In this document: one piece after another, positions 1-8,739 of the stretch
Layout: every line of letters starts with the position of its first letter
Position numbering within the stretch: position 1 is the stretch's first letter
Made by a program: the position numbers and the translations under genes
Assembly: GCA_027311065.1 (NCBI GenBank)
Contig: DAICZP010000073.1
Location: 1 to 64,000 of the forward strand
Reading direction: 5' to 3'
Length of the DNA stretch: 64,000 bases
From: Thiomonas sp.
Lineage (GTDB): Bacteria; Pseudomonadota; Gammaproteobacteria; Burkholderiales; Burkholderiaceae_C
Notes under the pieces: generated by a model
Database searches by the model: none
Seen by the model: only the letters and a program-made list of their open reading frames with translations
What the model was told of the DNA's origin: nothing

Positions 1-768
1 GCGCCACTGGGACCGGCGTCCACAGCCTCGGCAGGGAGCCGGATGCCCGGCGACGCAGCTGCGGCCGCAACGTCGGCACCCCCGCACGCAGACACACACC
101 CCAACGCATCGGCGCCAGGTGCCGCGGCACCTGGCGCGCCATCCTGGCCGCCGTCGACGCGCATCAGCTACGTGCTCACCGGCGCCTGGCATGGCCCCCT
201 GCACGGTACCGGAGCGCTTGCGTGGCGACGCCATGGTGACGCCTACAACGTCGAGCTCTCGGGATCGGCGCTCATTGGCTTCGGCTATTCGAGCAGCGGG
301 CATATCGATGGCGACTGGCTCGCGCCAGACGACTACGACGAGCGCGTATTCACGCGCCACAAACACGTGTTTTTCGACCGCGCCAATGCCCTGCTTCGCT
401 TCACTGCGATCGCGACAACCATGCCGCTCACCCGGCACCTCCAGGACAGTGCGAGCATCTTCATGCAACTGGCGCACACCCTGACCACCCAGCCCGGGTC
501 CTTCAGCCCCGGTCAGCAACTCACGTTCGAGGTCGCGCGTCCGACCGGAACCACCCGTTGGGTCTTCACATTGGTGGGGGAGGAGCCGGTGTCCACTGCT
601 CTCGGAACCTTGTTGTGCTGGCATCTGGCGCACGTCGGCAACCGGCAAAGTTTGGGAGCCGATGTCTGGCTCGCACCCGGTCTGCAGAACCTTCCGGTGC
701 AGATTCGCCTGGCCGAAGACGACGGTAGCTTCCTCCTGTTCACGCTGCAGGAGGCCCGCCAGGAATGA
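1..768 (+). CDS. DUF3108 domain-containing protein, 5' end outside the window
   Basis: Uncharacterised protein of the DUF3108 family, a probable envelope-associated beta-rich protein of Betaproteobacteria. The frame is already open at base 1 without a stop, so the real start lies upstream. The first visible ATG (43) sits in an Ala/Pro/Thr-rich linker and is unlikely to be the true start. The recognisable domain begins near YVLTGAWHG, includes the QDSASIFMQLAHTL segment, and finishes with alternating strands to the C-terminal FTLQEARQE. No catalytic residues are apparent. It is separated from the next gene by 218 bases. The family call rests on pattern recognition; the function is unknown. Confidence 0.75.
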   Translation, partial: APLGPASTASAGSRMPGDAAAAATSAPPHADTHPNASAPGAAAPGAPSWPPSTRISYVLTGAWHGPLHGTGALAWRRHGDAYNVELSGSALIGFGYSSSGHIDGDWLAPDDYDERVFTRHKHVFFDRANALLRFTAIATTMPLTRHLQDSASIFMQLAHTLTTQPGSFSPGQQLTFEVARPTGTTRWVFTLVGEEPVSTALGTLLCWHLAHVGNRQSLGADVWLAPGLQNLPVQIRLAEDDGSFLLFTLQEARQE

Positions 769-986
769 GGACCCTCAAACCCGCCGGACGCGTGCCGTTG
801 TATTCACCAACCGGGAATGGATGTCCACGCAAATCGCGGTGGAACGTTCATGAAAACACGGAGCCAACACCCGACCGACGCTGCGTGGTCTTGAACCCGT
901 CGATCATGACCCCAATTGACGATTGCACATTGCTCTGCACCACCCTTTTCAACAGACGACCATCCCCACGCACAGCGAGGTACGCC

Positions 987-1274
987 ATGCAAACCATGAT
1001 CTACGATTCCGACGCGTTCAGCGTCTTCCAGGTGGACTGGTCGCGCGACCCGACGACCGGGACGAGCGCGGGCGTCAAGGACCCGGGTTCGCACGGAGGC
1101 TTCGAAATTGTCGACAAGTTCGCGCGGAAGGAAATTTTCCTCGAGGGACTCCTCGCGGACGGTTTCCGAGCGCGCGTGCAAACGCTGATGGCAACCTCGC
1201 CCACGACCGACGACATTGACGCGTTGCTCGATGGATTCTCCGCGCTGTCGCGCCAAAATCTGCACACGCACTGA
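987..1274 (+). CDS. DUF3567 domain-containing protein
   Basis: Small 95-residue protein of the DUF3567 family, almost restricted to Betaproteobacteria and of unknown role. The diagnostic core GGFEIVDKFARKEIFLEG is present at residues 36-53, and the length fits the family (about 85-100 aa). The frame is open further upstream, but the ATG at 987 follows a GAGG ribosome-binding site at 977-980 and gives the typical MxxMIYDSDAF start. A second ATG at 996 is possible. It is convergent with the following transporter gene and separated from it by a strong hairpin. Confidence 0.88.
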   Translation: MQTMIYDSDAFSVFQVDWSRDPTTGTSAGVKDPGSHGGFEIVDKFARKEIFLEGLLADGFRARVQTLMATSPTTDDIDALLDGFSALSRQNLHTH

Positions 1275-1286
1275 ATGGTCCGCACC

Positions 1287-1312
1287 GGTGCGCCGCTGCG
1301 CGGCGGCGCACC
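1287..1312. terminator. Hairpin between convergent genes (bidirectional terminator candidate)
   Basis: A perfect 10-bp inverted repeat (GGTGCGCCGC / GCGGCGCACC) with a 6-base loop fills the 49-base gap between the stop codons of the convergent DUF3567 and MFS genes. There is no T-tract on either side, so it is not a textbook intrinsic terminator, but its position suggests it ends or protects both transcripts. Confidence 0.55.
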
Positions 1313-1323
1313 ACGCAGGCGCC

Positions 1324-2625
1324 TCAATCCACACGCTCCGGAATCCGCGCGTGGGTTTCGGATGCCAGCAGCACACAGGCAAGCGCCACACCGACCCAGA
1401 CCGCAAGCACACCGAACGCCGCCTCAAAGGCATGCGCGCCATACAACCGCACGCCACCTGCGGCGTGCCCATCCCACATCGCGTCCAGTACCCAGCCCAG
1501 GAGCGGAAGCTGGATCAGCGCCCCGACCATGACGCCGGTGTTGTGCACGCCGGTTGCCGTTCCCGCCAGACGCTGCGGCACTGATTCCTTTGCCCATGCG
1601 AATCCAACGACCATCGCGCCTGAACCCAGGGCGCTGCACAACAACGTTCCGAACAACAGTGCCGTCGGCGCACCGGGCCAAACCGCAAGCATGGTGAAGC
1701 CCGCGAGCGTCAACATGGCCCCGAGCACGTAGGGGCGCTTACGCAGGCGCCAGCGATCAGACAGCCGTCCCCAGAACACGCTGCCCAGGGAAAACGCCAC
1801 CAACATTGCCGCAATCATCCACGACGCCGCCGCGGGGGTCATGCCGCGCTGCTGGACGAGGAACGGAGTTCCCCACAAAGTCGTGAACGTCAGAAACGCA
1901 CCGCACACGCCACTGGGCACCACAAACAGCAAGGCCGTATTGCGCCAATGCCAGACCTCACGCAGCCCCCTGAGCACGTCGCGACCGCGCAAGGGATGGC
2001 GCGGCGGCAACCAGTCGCGATAGCCGCGCTCCGAGGGATTGTCGTGAATGTGGCGTTGCGCGAGCATCGCCAGCGCAGCGCAGGCGAAACCCACGCCCGC
2101 CAGCGAAGCACGCCAACCCCAGGCGCGCGCCATCGCCAGCAACGGGGCCTGCGCCAACACCGCACCCAGGGTACCGGCGGACAGCGACAGTCCGGACATG
2201 GTTCCGAAAATCCGCGGCGCGAACCACCGCGCGGAGATCTCCAGCAGCGACACCCAGGCTACGCCATGCCCAAGGCCGATCAAGCCGCGCGCCAACAATG
2301 CGAGTGGCAGGGTGGGCGCAACCGCAAACAAGAGTGTCCCCAGCGCCGTCAGCGACGTGCCAAACACGATGAGGGCCTTGGGACCCCATCGGTCGTTGGC
2401 AATGCCGGTCGGAATTTGTGACGCCGCATAGAAATAGAAGTAGAACGATGCAAGATTCCCGAGCTGCGCGGCGTTCAGATGGAAGTCCCGCACGAGCTCG
2501 ACATTCAAGACACCCGGTGTCACGCGAAGAAAAAAACCCACCATGTATGCGAGCGCCGCCAGTGCCCACATGCCCAGTGCCATCCTCATCGGGGCGGGCG
2601 GCGCCTGCCGGTTTTGTTGTGTCAT
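1324..2625 (-). CDS. MFS transporter
   Basis: Inner-membrane major facilitator superfamily permease of about 433 residues with roughly twelve hydrophobic segments. The first (MALGMWALAALAYMVGFFLR) contains FFLRVTPG. The loop between helices 2 and 3 has the DRWGPK form of the MFS signature (GIANDRWGPKALIVFG), and the central loop has GRLSDRWRLRKRPYV. Substrate is not evident. I placed the start at the ATG giving MTQQNRQAPP; the frame remains open to 2688 (MQFHVAG), which would leave only 54 bases to the divergent regulator. No good Shine-Dalgarno is visible at either start. The divergent ArsR-like regulator may control it, but this is inferred only from the arrangement. Confidence 0.85.
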   Translation of the reverse strand: MTQQNRQAPPAPMRMALGMWALAALAYMVGFFLRVTPGVLNVELVRDFHLNAAQLGNLASFYFYFYAASQIPTGIANDRWGPKALIVFGTSLTALGTLLFAVAPTLPLALLARGLIGLGHGVAWVSLLEISARWFAPRIFGTMSGLSLSAGTLGAVLAQAPLLAMARAWGWRASLAGVGFACAALAMLAQRHIHDNPSERGYRDWLPPRHPLRGRDVLRGLREVWHWRNTALLFVVPSGVCGAFLTFTTLWGTPFLVQQRGMTPAAASWMIAAMLVAFSLGSVFWGRLSDRWRLRKRPYVLGAMLTLAGFTMLAVWPGAPTALLFGTLLCSALGSGAMVVGFAWAKESVPQRLAGTATGVHNTGVMVGALIQLPLLGWVLDAMWDGHAAGGVRLYGAHAFEAAFGVLAVWVGVALACVLLASETHARIPERVD

Positions 2626-2742
2626 CGCGAAATGTGAGGATGAATCCACGGTTTTCTCATCGGATTCGCCAGCAACGTGGAATTGCATGATTATTGTCTT
2701 GAATCAAAGGCGTGTGCAAACGAACCCATAGACTCGCACACC

Positions 2743-3093
2743 ATGGACTTTGCTGCTTCGACTCCCGGCGCCATGGTGGCACCACACGCTCCCGCGGGTG
2801 GCGCACAACAATTGGAAGGGCACGCTGCCGAAATGGCCGTGCGGGTGCTCAAGGCCATGGCGCATCGAGAACGACTCGCCATTCTCTGCCTGCTGGTGGA
2901 CGGGGAACTGTGCGTCCGCGACCTTGAGCAGCGTGTGGGCATGCGTCAGGCGGCGCTCTCGCAGCAGCTGTCGAGGCTGCGCGCCGAGCACATCGTTGAT
3001 GCGCAGCGCCGAGGCCGCTTCATGCTTTACAGCCTCAAAACCCCGCAGATCATGGCGATCGTGCGCGCACTGTGCAACGCGCTGGCGAGCTGA
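2743..3093 (+). CDS. ArsR-family winged-helix transcriptional regulator
   Basis: Dimeric winged-helix DNA-binding protein of the ArsR/SmtB superfamily, 116 residues. The region after residue 30 (VRVLKAMAHRERLAILCLL) matches the N-terminal helices, ELCVRDLEQRVGMRQAALSQQLSRLR is the helix-turn-helix, and RRGRFMLYSL is the wing. The metal-binding ELCVCDL motif of ArsR proper is absent: the position reads ELCVRDL with a single cysteine, so metal sensing by that site is doubtful. It could belong to the BigR/SoxR-like branch that senses sulfur species or redox, which is inference. It is divergent from the MFS transporter. The ATG at 2743 was chosen because upstream sequence is not conserved-looking. 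Confidence 0.85.
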   Translation: MDFAASTPGAMVAPHAPAGGAQQLEGHAAEMAVRVLKAMAHRERLAILCLLVDGELCVRDLEQRVGMRQAALSQQLSRLRAEHIVDAQRRGRFMLYSLKTPQIMAIVRALCNALAS

Positions 3094-3186
3094 CGCCATC
3101 CCGCCCTGGTCGCGGCGCGGGCTTGCGCTGATACCGCTCGCGCGGCGCGCCTTCCCTGGGCAAGGCGCGCGTCGTACAGTACGGAC

Positions 3187-4200
3187 ATGAACATCGTGAT
3201 CCTGGATGATTATCAAGATGCCGTCCGCAAGCTTGGCTGCTATCAGCTGCTCGATGGCCATGATGTCAAGATTTTCAACAACAATGTCAAAGGCGCCGGC
3301 CAGCTTGGGGTGCGTCTGCGCGACGCCCAGGTGCTGGTGCTCAACCGCGAGCGCAGCAGCATCAACCGCGCCGTCCTCGACAAATGTCCGCGGCTGAAGC
3401 TCGTCGTGCAGACCGGTCGCCTGGGTGCGCATCTGGATGTCGACGCCTGCACCCGGCTGGGTATTGCGGTCATTGATGGTCGTGGCGAGGCGGAACCGAC
3501 CGCGGAGTTCACCTGGGCCCTGATCATGGCGGCAATGCGCCGCATTCCGCAGTATGTCGGGAATTTGAAGCAAGGCGCGTGGCAGCAGGCTGGTTTGAAG
3601 TCGGCGGCCACGCCGTCGAATTTCGGGCTGGGTCATCGCCTCGCAGGCAAAATCCTCGGCATCTGGGGATATGGCCGCATCGGACGCATCGTGGCGCGCT
3701 ACGGTCACGCGTTCGGAATGCGCGTGCTGGTATGGGGCAGCGAGGCTTCCCGGCGGGCCGCGGTCGCCGCGGGCTGCGAGGCAGCATCCAGACAGGAAGA
3801 TCTCTTTGAGCGCAGCGACGTCCTCAGCCTGCACATGCGGCTGGCTGAATCAACCGAGGGCATCGTGACACTCGCCGACCTCAGCCGTATGAAACCCGAT
3901 TCTGTGCTGGTCAACACCGCCCGCGCCGAACTCATCGCTCCAGATGCGCTAGTGGCAGCACTCAACCGAGGCCGCCCCGGCATGGCGGCTGTCGATGTTT
4001 TCGAGTCCGAGCCCATCATGCGGGGGAACCCGCTGCTGAGGCTCGAAAACGCCATCTGCACCCCCCACATCGGCTACGTGGAAGCCGAACACTACGAACA
4101 CATGTTTGGTCAGGCCTTTGCTGCCATTGTGCGTTTCGCCGCCGGAAACTTCGACGGCGTGGTCAACCCCGGGGCACTCGAGGCGCCGCGCGGCGCTTGA
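3187..4200 (+). CDS. D-2-hydroxyacid dehydrogenase family protein
   Basis: NAD(P)-dependent 2-hydroxyacid dehydrogenase, 337 residues, typical length. The N-terminal substrate-binding domain runs to about residue 110. The Rossmann fold carries GIWGYGRIGRIVARYGHAFG, a GxGxxG glycine loop near residue 160. The catalytic set appears as Arg in the NTARAEL region, Glu in DVFESEPI, and His in the C-terminal TPHIGYVE motif. Substrate specificity (glycerate, glyoxylate, phosphoglycerate or other) cannot be read from sequence. The ATG at 3187 is the first start in frame. The stop is 27 bases from the convergent mnmE stop. Confidence 0.9.
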   Translation: MNIVILDDYQDAVRKLGCYQLLDGHDVKIFNNNVKGAGQLGVRLRDAQVLVLNRERSSINRAVLDKCPRLKLVVQTGRLGAHLDVDACTRLGIAVIDGRGEAEPTAEFTWALIMAAMRRIPQYVGNLKQGAWQQAGLKSAATPSNFGLGHRLAGKILGIWGYGRIGRIVARYGHAFGMRVLVWGSEASRRAAVAAGCEAASRQEDLFERSDVLSLHMRLAESTEGIVTLADLSRMKPDSVLVNTARAELIAPDALVAALNRGRPGMAAVDVFESEPIMRGNPLLRLENAICTPHIGYVEAEHYEHMFGQAFAAIVRFAAGNFDGVVNPGALEAPRGA

Positions 4201-4227
4201 ACGGCGGGCCATGCCGCGAATCATCGG

Positions 4228-5661
4228 TTATTTGCCGATGCAAAAGCGACCGAAAATATCGCCAAGCAACGCATCTGCCGAAACCTCGCCCGTGATATCC
4301 ATCAGGGATCGATGCGCAAGACGGAGCTCTTCCGCCAACAACTCCAGCGCGGGCTGCGGCTGCGCCAGCAACATCACCGCAATCTCCAGATGCTCGCCGC
4401 ATGCCTGCAACGCGTGCACGTGCCGCGCGCGGGCAATGAAAACCCCTTCAGGTACGGATTGCCATCCGCATGCCTGCAACAAAGCCTGGCGCAGTTGATC
4501 GAGCCCGATCCGACTGCGCGCCGAAAGACGCCACCCCGCCGCCGCGTCGATGTCCCAGGCGCGTGCGGCCGCGAAACACGCAATGGCGGCGTCCGCAGCC
4601 GGTTCGGGCATCAGGTCGACCTTGTTCCACACGTGAAGCACCGGTGCTCGCGCGGGGGCGTGCGCCGCCAGCGCAGCGCCAATGACCTCCTCGGCCGCGG
4701 CGTAGTCGGCCGCATCCAGCCGCCCCAGATCGTGCAGGAACAACACAACATCGGCATCAGCAATGGCGTCCCAGCTGCGCGCCACGCCGATGCGCTCGAC
4801 ATGATCTTCGGCTTCGCGCAATCCCGCGGTATCAATCACGTGCACCGGTACGCCATCGATCTGGATGGACTGGCTGACGCGGTCACGCGTGGTTCCCGGC
4901 ACGTCCGTCACGATCGCCAGCTCGGCTCCCGCCAGCGCATTGAGCAACGAGCTCTTGCCGACATTGGGCTGACCAGCCAGCACGACATGGAGACCTTCGC
5001 GCAGCAGCGCTCCTTGTCGCGTCCGCGCCAGCAAAACGGCGAGCTGCGCCCGCAAGGATTGCATACGAACTTCGACGGCGGCGTCGCGGACGAAATCAAT
5101 ATCCTCCTCAGGGAAATCCAGCGTCGCCTCAACCAGGGCGCGCAATTCGCGCAGCGGCTCGGCAATGGCCTGCACGCCAGACGAAAGCTCGCCCGCCAAG
5201 GCACGTGACGCACTGCGCGCTGCAGCCTCCGTGGTGGCATCGATCAGATCTGCCACCGCTTCGGCCTGCGCAAGGTCCAGCTTCCCGTTGAGAAAAGCCC
5301 GTTGCGTGAACTCGCCTGGCTCGGCCAGACGCAAGCCCCGCGCAGCGCCGAGTTCCAGCAGCCGCGCAACCAGAAGTTGCAGCACTGCCGGCCCGCCGTG
5401 CACCTGCAATTCCAGTACGTCCTCCCCGGTGTATGAATGCGGGGCCGGAAAGAAGAGCACCAAGCCGCGATCGATGACGACACCCGCGTCATCACACAGC
5501 GGCAGCAGGGTGGCGTGCCGGGCCTTGGGCATCAAGCCACAAATGTCCTGCGTCAAACCGCGCAGATCGGCACCCGACGCGCGCACGATGCCAACGGCAC
5601 CTCGGCCCGGGGCCGTCGCCACGGCAACGATGGCATCGGCCCGGCGGGCGAGATCGCTCAT
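4228..5661 (-). CDS. mnmE: tRNA uridine-5-carboxymethylaminomethyl(34) synthesis GTPase MnmE
   Basis: Potassium-activated GTPase that, with MnmG, installs the cmnm5 group on the wobble uridine of several tRNAs. The 477 residues match the family. The N-terminal folate-binding domain begins [22 protein letters not shown]. The inserted G domain has the P-loop GQPNVGKSS near residue 230, the TTRD G2 motif, DTAGLREA (G3) and NKVDL (G4). The protein ends with the invariant FCIGK, whose cysteine is the signature C-terminal residue. It follows yidC by 37 bases on the same strand, the standard order in Betaproteobacteria. Confidence 0.97.
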   Translation of the reverse strand: MSDLARRADAIVAVATAPGRGAVGIVRASGADLRGLTQDICGLMPKARHATLLPLCDDAGVVIDRGLVLFFPAPHSYTGEDVLELQVHGGPAVLQLLVARLLELGAARGLRLAEPGEFTQRAFLNGKLDLAQAEAVADLIDATTEAAARSASRALAGELSSGVQAIAEPLRELRALVEATLDFPEEDIDFVRDAAVEVRMQSLRAQLAVLLARTRQGALLREGLHVVLAGQPNVGKSSLLNALAGAELAIVTDVPGTTRDRVSQSIQIDGVPVHVIDTAGLREAEDHVERIGVARSWDAIADADVVLFLHDLGRLDAADYAAAEEVIGAALAAHAPARAPVLHVWNKVDLMPEPAADAAIACFAAARAWDIDAAAGWRLSARSRIGLDQLRQALLQACGWQSVPEGVFIARARHVHALQACGEHLEIAVMLLAQPQPALELLAEELRLAHRSLMDITGEVSADALLGDIFGRFCIGK

Positions 5662-5698
5662 CCCGGAAACCTCCCCGACGCCGTCGGGCCGTCCCGCG

Positions 5699-7336
5699 TC
5701 ACTGCGGTGTGCTGAACTCGGGCACCCCCATCCGCTTGTTGATGAACCACTGCTGCGCGATCGAGAAGATATTGTTGGTCAGCCAGTACAGCACCAGGCC
5801 GGCGGGGAAAAAGAAGAACATCACTGAGAACGCAAGAGGCATGATCAGCATCATGCGCGCCTGCATTGGATCCGGCGGGGTCGGGTTGAGCTTGACCTGC
5901 AGGAACGACGTCGCTGTCATGACCAGAGGCAGGATGTAAAAGGGATCCTTGGCCGCGAGGTCGGTAATCCACCCCAGCCACGGCGCCCCGCGCAGTTCCA
6001 CGCTCGACAACAGCACCCAGTAAAGGGCGATGAATACGGGGATCTGCACGACGACCGGCAAACAGCCCCCCAGGGGATTGATTTTTTCCTTGCGGTACAA
6101 CTCGACCATGGCAGCATTCATCGCCGCCGGATCATCCTTGAGGCGTTCACGCAGCGCATTCAGCCGTGGGCCGACCGACTTCATCCTCGCCATCGACCGA
6201 TAGCTCGCCGCGGTGAGAGGAAAGAAAAGAAGTTTGAGCAGCACCGTCAGGCCGATGATCGACCAACCCCAGTTCCCCAACAATTTGTGCACTTGCTCCA
6301 GCACCCAAAACAGGGGTTTGGCAATGATCGTGACCCAGCCATAATCCTTGACAAGATCGAACCCCGGCGCCAGTCCATGCAGCTGACTCTCGATCTCGGG
6401 GCCTACATACAAGCGGTCCTTGATCACCGTCTGGGCACCCGGCGCCAGGGTGGGCACCGACATGGTCAGTCGATTCACGTACAAATCACCGAGCTTGCCG
6501 ACCTCGAAGCGGCGCGCACCCTGCTGGGCATCTGGCAGCCATGCGGAAACAAAGTACTGCTGCACCATCGCGACCCACCCGTTGTTGGCGTCGAACGTTT
6601 GGGGCTGCTGGTTCAGGTCCTTGAACTCGAACTTCTTGAACTTCACGTCGGCGTCGTAAATCGCCGGGCCGGTGAAGGTGTGATAGAAGTGCGTGCCCGT
6701 GGTCGGATCGGAGCCATCACGAACAAGCTGCATGTAGTGACTCGGCGTCACGGCGACCGGACCCTTGTTGACGACAGTATCCTCGACCCCGATCACGTAG
6801 CTGCCGCGGTGCAAGGTATAACTGCGCGTCACTTGCACACCGCCCACGACAGGCGACTGCATGCGCACGGTAATGCTGTCGGCGTTGCCGAGCTGCGTCG
6901 GACCCGGCAACAAGGTCATCGGGGTTTCATGGTTGGGAAACGTTCCGCCACCCAGACCACTTTGGGCGAGGTAGACATGTCCACCCCCATCGTCGAGCAA
7001 CACCATGTCACGGGCATGGTCGCTTTCGCTTGCATACTTGCGCAACCCAGCGTAGACAACGCTGCCGCCGACGCTGGAAAGCTTCAAGTCAAGCACGTCG
7101 CTACGAACGTCTGTCAGGATCGCAGGCGCCCTGGACGCAGGCTTCTGGGCCCCGGGTGTCGAGGACAAGCCGTCGGACACCGGAGCAGAGGGAACGCTGG
7201 CGACCCCGATTGACTGCGTGGTTTGGGGGGGCTCTCCAAACAATCCGGCATGCCCATTCGAGCGCAGCCAGGAGTTATAGAGAAAGATCACCGAGATGGT
7301 GAAAATCACCCACAGAACGGAGCGACGAAAGTCCAT
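5699..7336 (-). CDS. yidC: Membrane protein insertase YidC
   Basis: Oxa1/YidC insertase that places proteins into the inner membrane alone or with SecYEG. The protein is 545 residues from the ATG at 7336, which gives [23 protein letters not shown], the typical first transmembrane segment. The 22 residues of open frame before it are not conserved. The periplasmic P1 domain follows, then the conserved core from [20 protein letters not shown] with the conserved membrane arginine region (SYRSMARMK), [21 protein letters not shown] and the last helix [19 protein letters not shown]. It lies downstream of yidD and rnpA in the conserved minus-strand cluster. Confidence 0.97.
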   Translation of the reverse strand: MDFRRSVLWVIFTISVIFLYNSWLRSNGHAGLFGEPPQTTQSIGVASVPSAPVSDGLSSTPGAQKPASRAPAILTDVRSDVLDLKLSSVGGSVVYAGLRKYASESDHARDMVLLDDGGGHVYLAQSGLGGGTFPNHETPMTLLPGPTQLGNADSITVRMQSPVVGGVQVTRSYTLHRGSYVIGVEDTVVNKGPVAVTPSHYMQLVRDGSDPTTGTHFYHTFTGPAIYDADVKFKKFEFKDLNQQPQTFDANNGWVAMVQQYFVSAWLPDAQQGARRFEVGKLGDLYVNRLTMSVPTLAPGAQTVIKDRLYVGPEIESQLHGLAPGFDLVKDYGWVTIIAKPLFWVLEQVHKLLGNWGWSIIGLTVLLKLLFFPLTAASYRSMARMKSVGPRLNALRERLKDDPAAMNAAMVELYRKEKINPLGGCLPVVVQIPVFIALYWVLLSSVELRGAPWLGWITDLAAKDPFYILPLVMTATSFLQVKLNPTPPDPMQARMMLIMPLAFSVMFFFFPAGLVLYWLTNNIFSIAQQWFINKRMGVPEFSTPQ

Positions 7337-7472
7337 GCGAATTCCCGCGACGAGAAGGTTGTACTGGTTCTGGGCCGGTCCGCGCCGACCATGGGGCAGC
7401 AACAGGGCAAGCAGAACGCGCTATTAGACATGAGATCGCCGCGCTCCCGACCGGGAAGCGACGCACAGGCAT

Positions 7473-7748
7473 TCACGAAGACTTTGCGCCCCCCGATCCG
7501 CCGACTTCATCACGCACCCAGGAACGCCACCGGAAAGTGTCTGGCACAGGATCGTGACCACCGCGGCACCACGGCTGGCAACGCAGCAGCCTGACTGTGC
7601 CGAGATAGGTGCCACGTGCCGCGCCATGGCGACGCAAAGCATAGAGGGTGTAGTTCGAGCAGGTCGGGGTGAAGCGGCAATGCCCGCCAATCCATGCGCT
7701 GAACAGGAGTTGATAACCCCGCACCAAGGTGATGAGCACAAACCTCAA
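7473..7748 (-). CDS. yidD: Membrane protein insertion efficiency factor YidD
   Basis: Small (91 aa) membrane-associated protein that assists YidC-dependent insertion. The start RFVLITLVRGYQLLFSAW forms the amphipathic helix, and HCRFTPTCSNYTLYALRRHG is the family signature with both cysteines. The C-terminus is longer than in many homologues and hydrophilic. Its ATG overlaps the rnpA stop by four bases (ATGA), indicating translational coupling. About 136 bases separate its stop from yidC. Confidence 0.95.
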   Translation of the reverse strand: MRFVLITLVRGYQLLFSAWIGGHCRFTPTCSNYTLYALRRHGAARGTYLGTVRLLRCQPWCRGGHDPVPDTFRWRSWVRDEVGGSGGAKSS

Positions 7749-8212
7749 GCTCCCACCCCACGCGCGCTTCTTGCAGCATCGCGGCGCAACAAATCACGTG
7801 CGCACGCACCAACGTACAGGCGTAGGGCCGGAGAACTGGCGCTGACGAAGGTTGTTGGCAGTGCCCGCATCAAGCGAAACACCAGTACCGGTGGATCGGC
7901 AGGCCACTCGATGGCTTCAAGCATGTATCGGCGCAGTGCTTCGCGCATGACGCGACGAATGAGGTTTCTGCGTACAGCGTGACGGCAGTAGCGCTTGGGG
8001 ACAACAAAACCCACCACGCACGAACGTGCAGGCGGATGTTGTGAAACGCGCTCCAGGAGCCGGTCGTCGACCGAAACCTCCCTGCGATGGAGGCGGAATT
8101 CGCACGCCTGCACCCCCGAAGCGCGAAGGCTTGCCATGAACCCCGAGGGTCGGCTCAGGGCGATCAGGCGAACAGCAGGTCGTGCTCCGGCTGATTCGCG
8201 CGCGACGTTCAT
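7745..8212 (-). CDS. rnpA: Ribonuclease P protein component
   Basis: Protein subunit of RNase P, which matures tRNA 5' ends with the M1 RNA. The core is VVGFVVPKRYCRHAVRRNLIRRVMREALRR, containing the RNR-type motif (HAVRRNLIRR) that binds RNA. From the ATG at 8212 the protein is 155 residues, a little longer than usual (about 120), with extra C-terminal residues. The open frame continues upstream across rpmH, but that extension is antisense-like and not homologous. Ten bases in front of the start lies a perfect 13-bp hairpin. It overlaps yidD by four bases. Confidence 0.93.
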   Translation of the reverse strand: MNVARESAGARPAVRLIALSRPSGFMASLRASGVQACEFRLHRREVSVDDRLLERVSQHPPARSCVVGFVVPKRYCRHAVRRNLIRRVMREALRRYMLEAIEWPADPPVLVFRLMRALPTTFVSASSPALRLYVGACARDLLRRDAARSARGVGA

Positions 8213-8221
8213 GCTGCGCGT

Positions 8222-8252
8222 ACGCAGGATCCGCTGGCCGCGGATCCTGCGT
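8222..8252 (-). promoter_or_regulatory. Perfect 13-bp hairpin between rpmH and rnpA
   Basis: The arms ACGCAGGATCCGC and GCGGATCCTGCGT are exact reverse complements around a 5-base loop. On the minus-strand transcript the structure begins 4 bases after the rpmH stop (8257) and ends 9 bases before the rnpA start (8212), so it occupies the rnpA ribosome-binding region. It lacks a T-tract. It may partially terminate transcription, stabilise the abundant rpmH message, or reduce rnpA translation; the choice among these is inference. Confidence 0.7.
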
Positions 8253-8256
8253 GACC

Positions 8257-8391
8257 TCAGACAGCCAGGCGCTTGCGGCCTTTGGCGCGACGCGCGTTGA
8301 TCACGGCGCGACCGCCCGCGGTGCGCATGCGCACGAGGAAGCCATGGGTGCGCTTGCGGCGCGTCTTCGACGGTTGGTAGGTACGTTTCAT
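8257..8391 (-). CDS. rpmH: 50S ribosomal protein L34
   Basis: Ribosomal protein L34, 44 residues, reading [20 protein letters not shown] at the start and ending GRKRLAV, identical in plan to other bacterial L34 proteins. It is too short for many gene callers. It is the first gene of the minus-strand cluster rpmH-rnpA-yidD-yidC-mnmE and faces dnaA across the probable replication origin. Confidence 0.98.
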   Translation of the reverse strand: MKRTYQPSKTRRKRTHGFLVRMRTAGGRAVINARRAKGRKRLAV

Positions 8392-8739
8392 GGTCGTGCT
8401 CGGTGGAATGCACCCCTGGCTTCGGCACGCCCGGCCCAGCCCGCCGCATCACTGCATGCACTGGCCGCACCAACATGCCCTGCAAAGGCGCAGGGTTGAA
8501 CGCGTTGCTTCCGACGGGAAGCGAACTTTTCGCGAAAAGCATGCGATTTCAACAAATTGTGCCCGGCTTGTCAATCCTCATTCACTATCAGGCCTTCCAA
8601 AGCGTGGACGAAACTGTGGATAACTCACTCGCTTGGACTAGAATCGCGGCCCACACACCCCGTGTCCGAACCGCTTCCGCGCGCTTGACCCATGCGTCAT
8701 TCGCGGACACAGCAGGGCGCATTTCATCATCGGTTCCAC
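8392..8739. other. rpmH-dnaA intergenic region, probable origin and divergent promoters
   Basis: A 348-base non-coding gap between the divergent rpmH and dnaA genes, the usual place for oriC or for the dnaA/rpmH promoters in this group. It contains one consensus DnaA box (8615-8623), a 14-bp perfect palindrome CTTTTCGCGAAAAG at 8526-8539, a 6-bp stem GCTTCC/GGAAGC at 8507-8522, and a relatively AT-rich stretch around 8530-8600. Only one perfect DnaA box is visible, so full origin function is not proven. The dnaA-dnaN gap holds at best degenerate boxes (two mismatches at 10154-10162). Confidence 0.6.
8615..8623 (-). promoter_or_regulatory. DnaA box
   Basis: TTATCCACA on the minus strand, an exact match to the high-affinity R1-type DnaA box, 117 bases before the dnaA start. 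It may serve both origin recognition and dnaA autoregulation. Confidence 0.8.

Noticed and set aside
2704..3834. 376-codon minus-strand open frame across the ArsR and dehydrogenase genes
   Set aside because: It covers two clear plus-strand genes and shows no domain.
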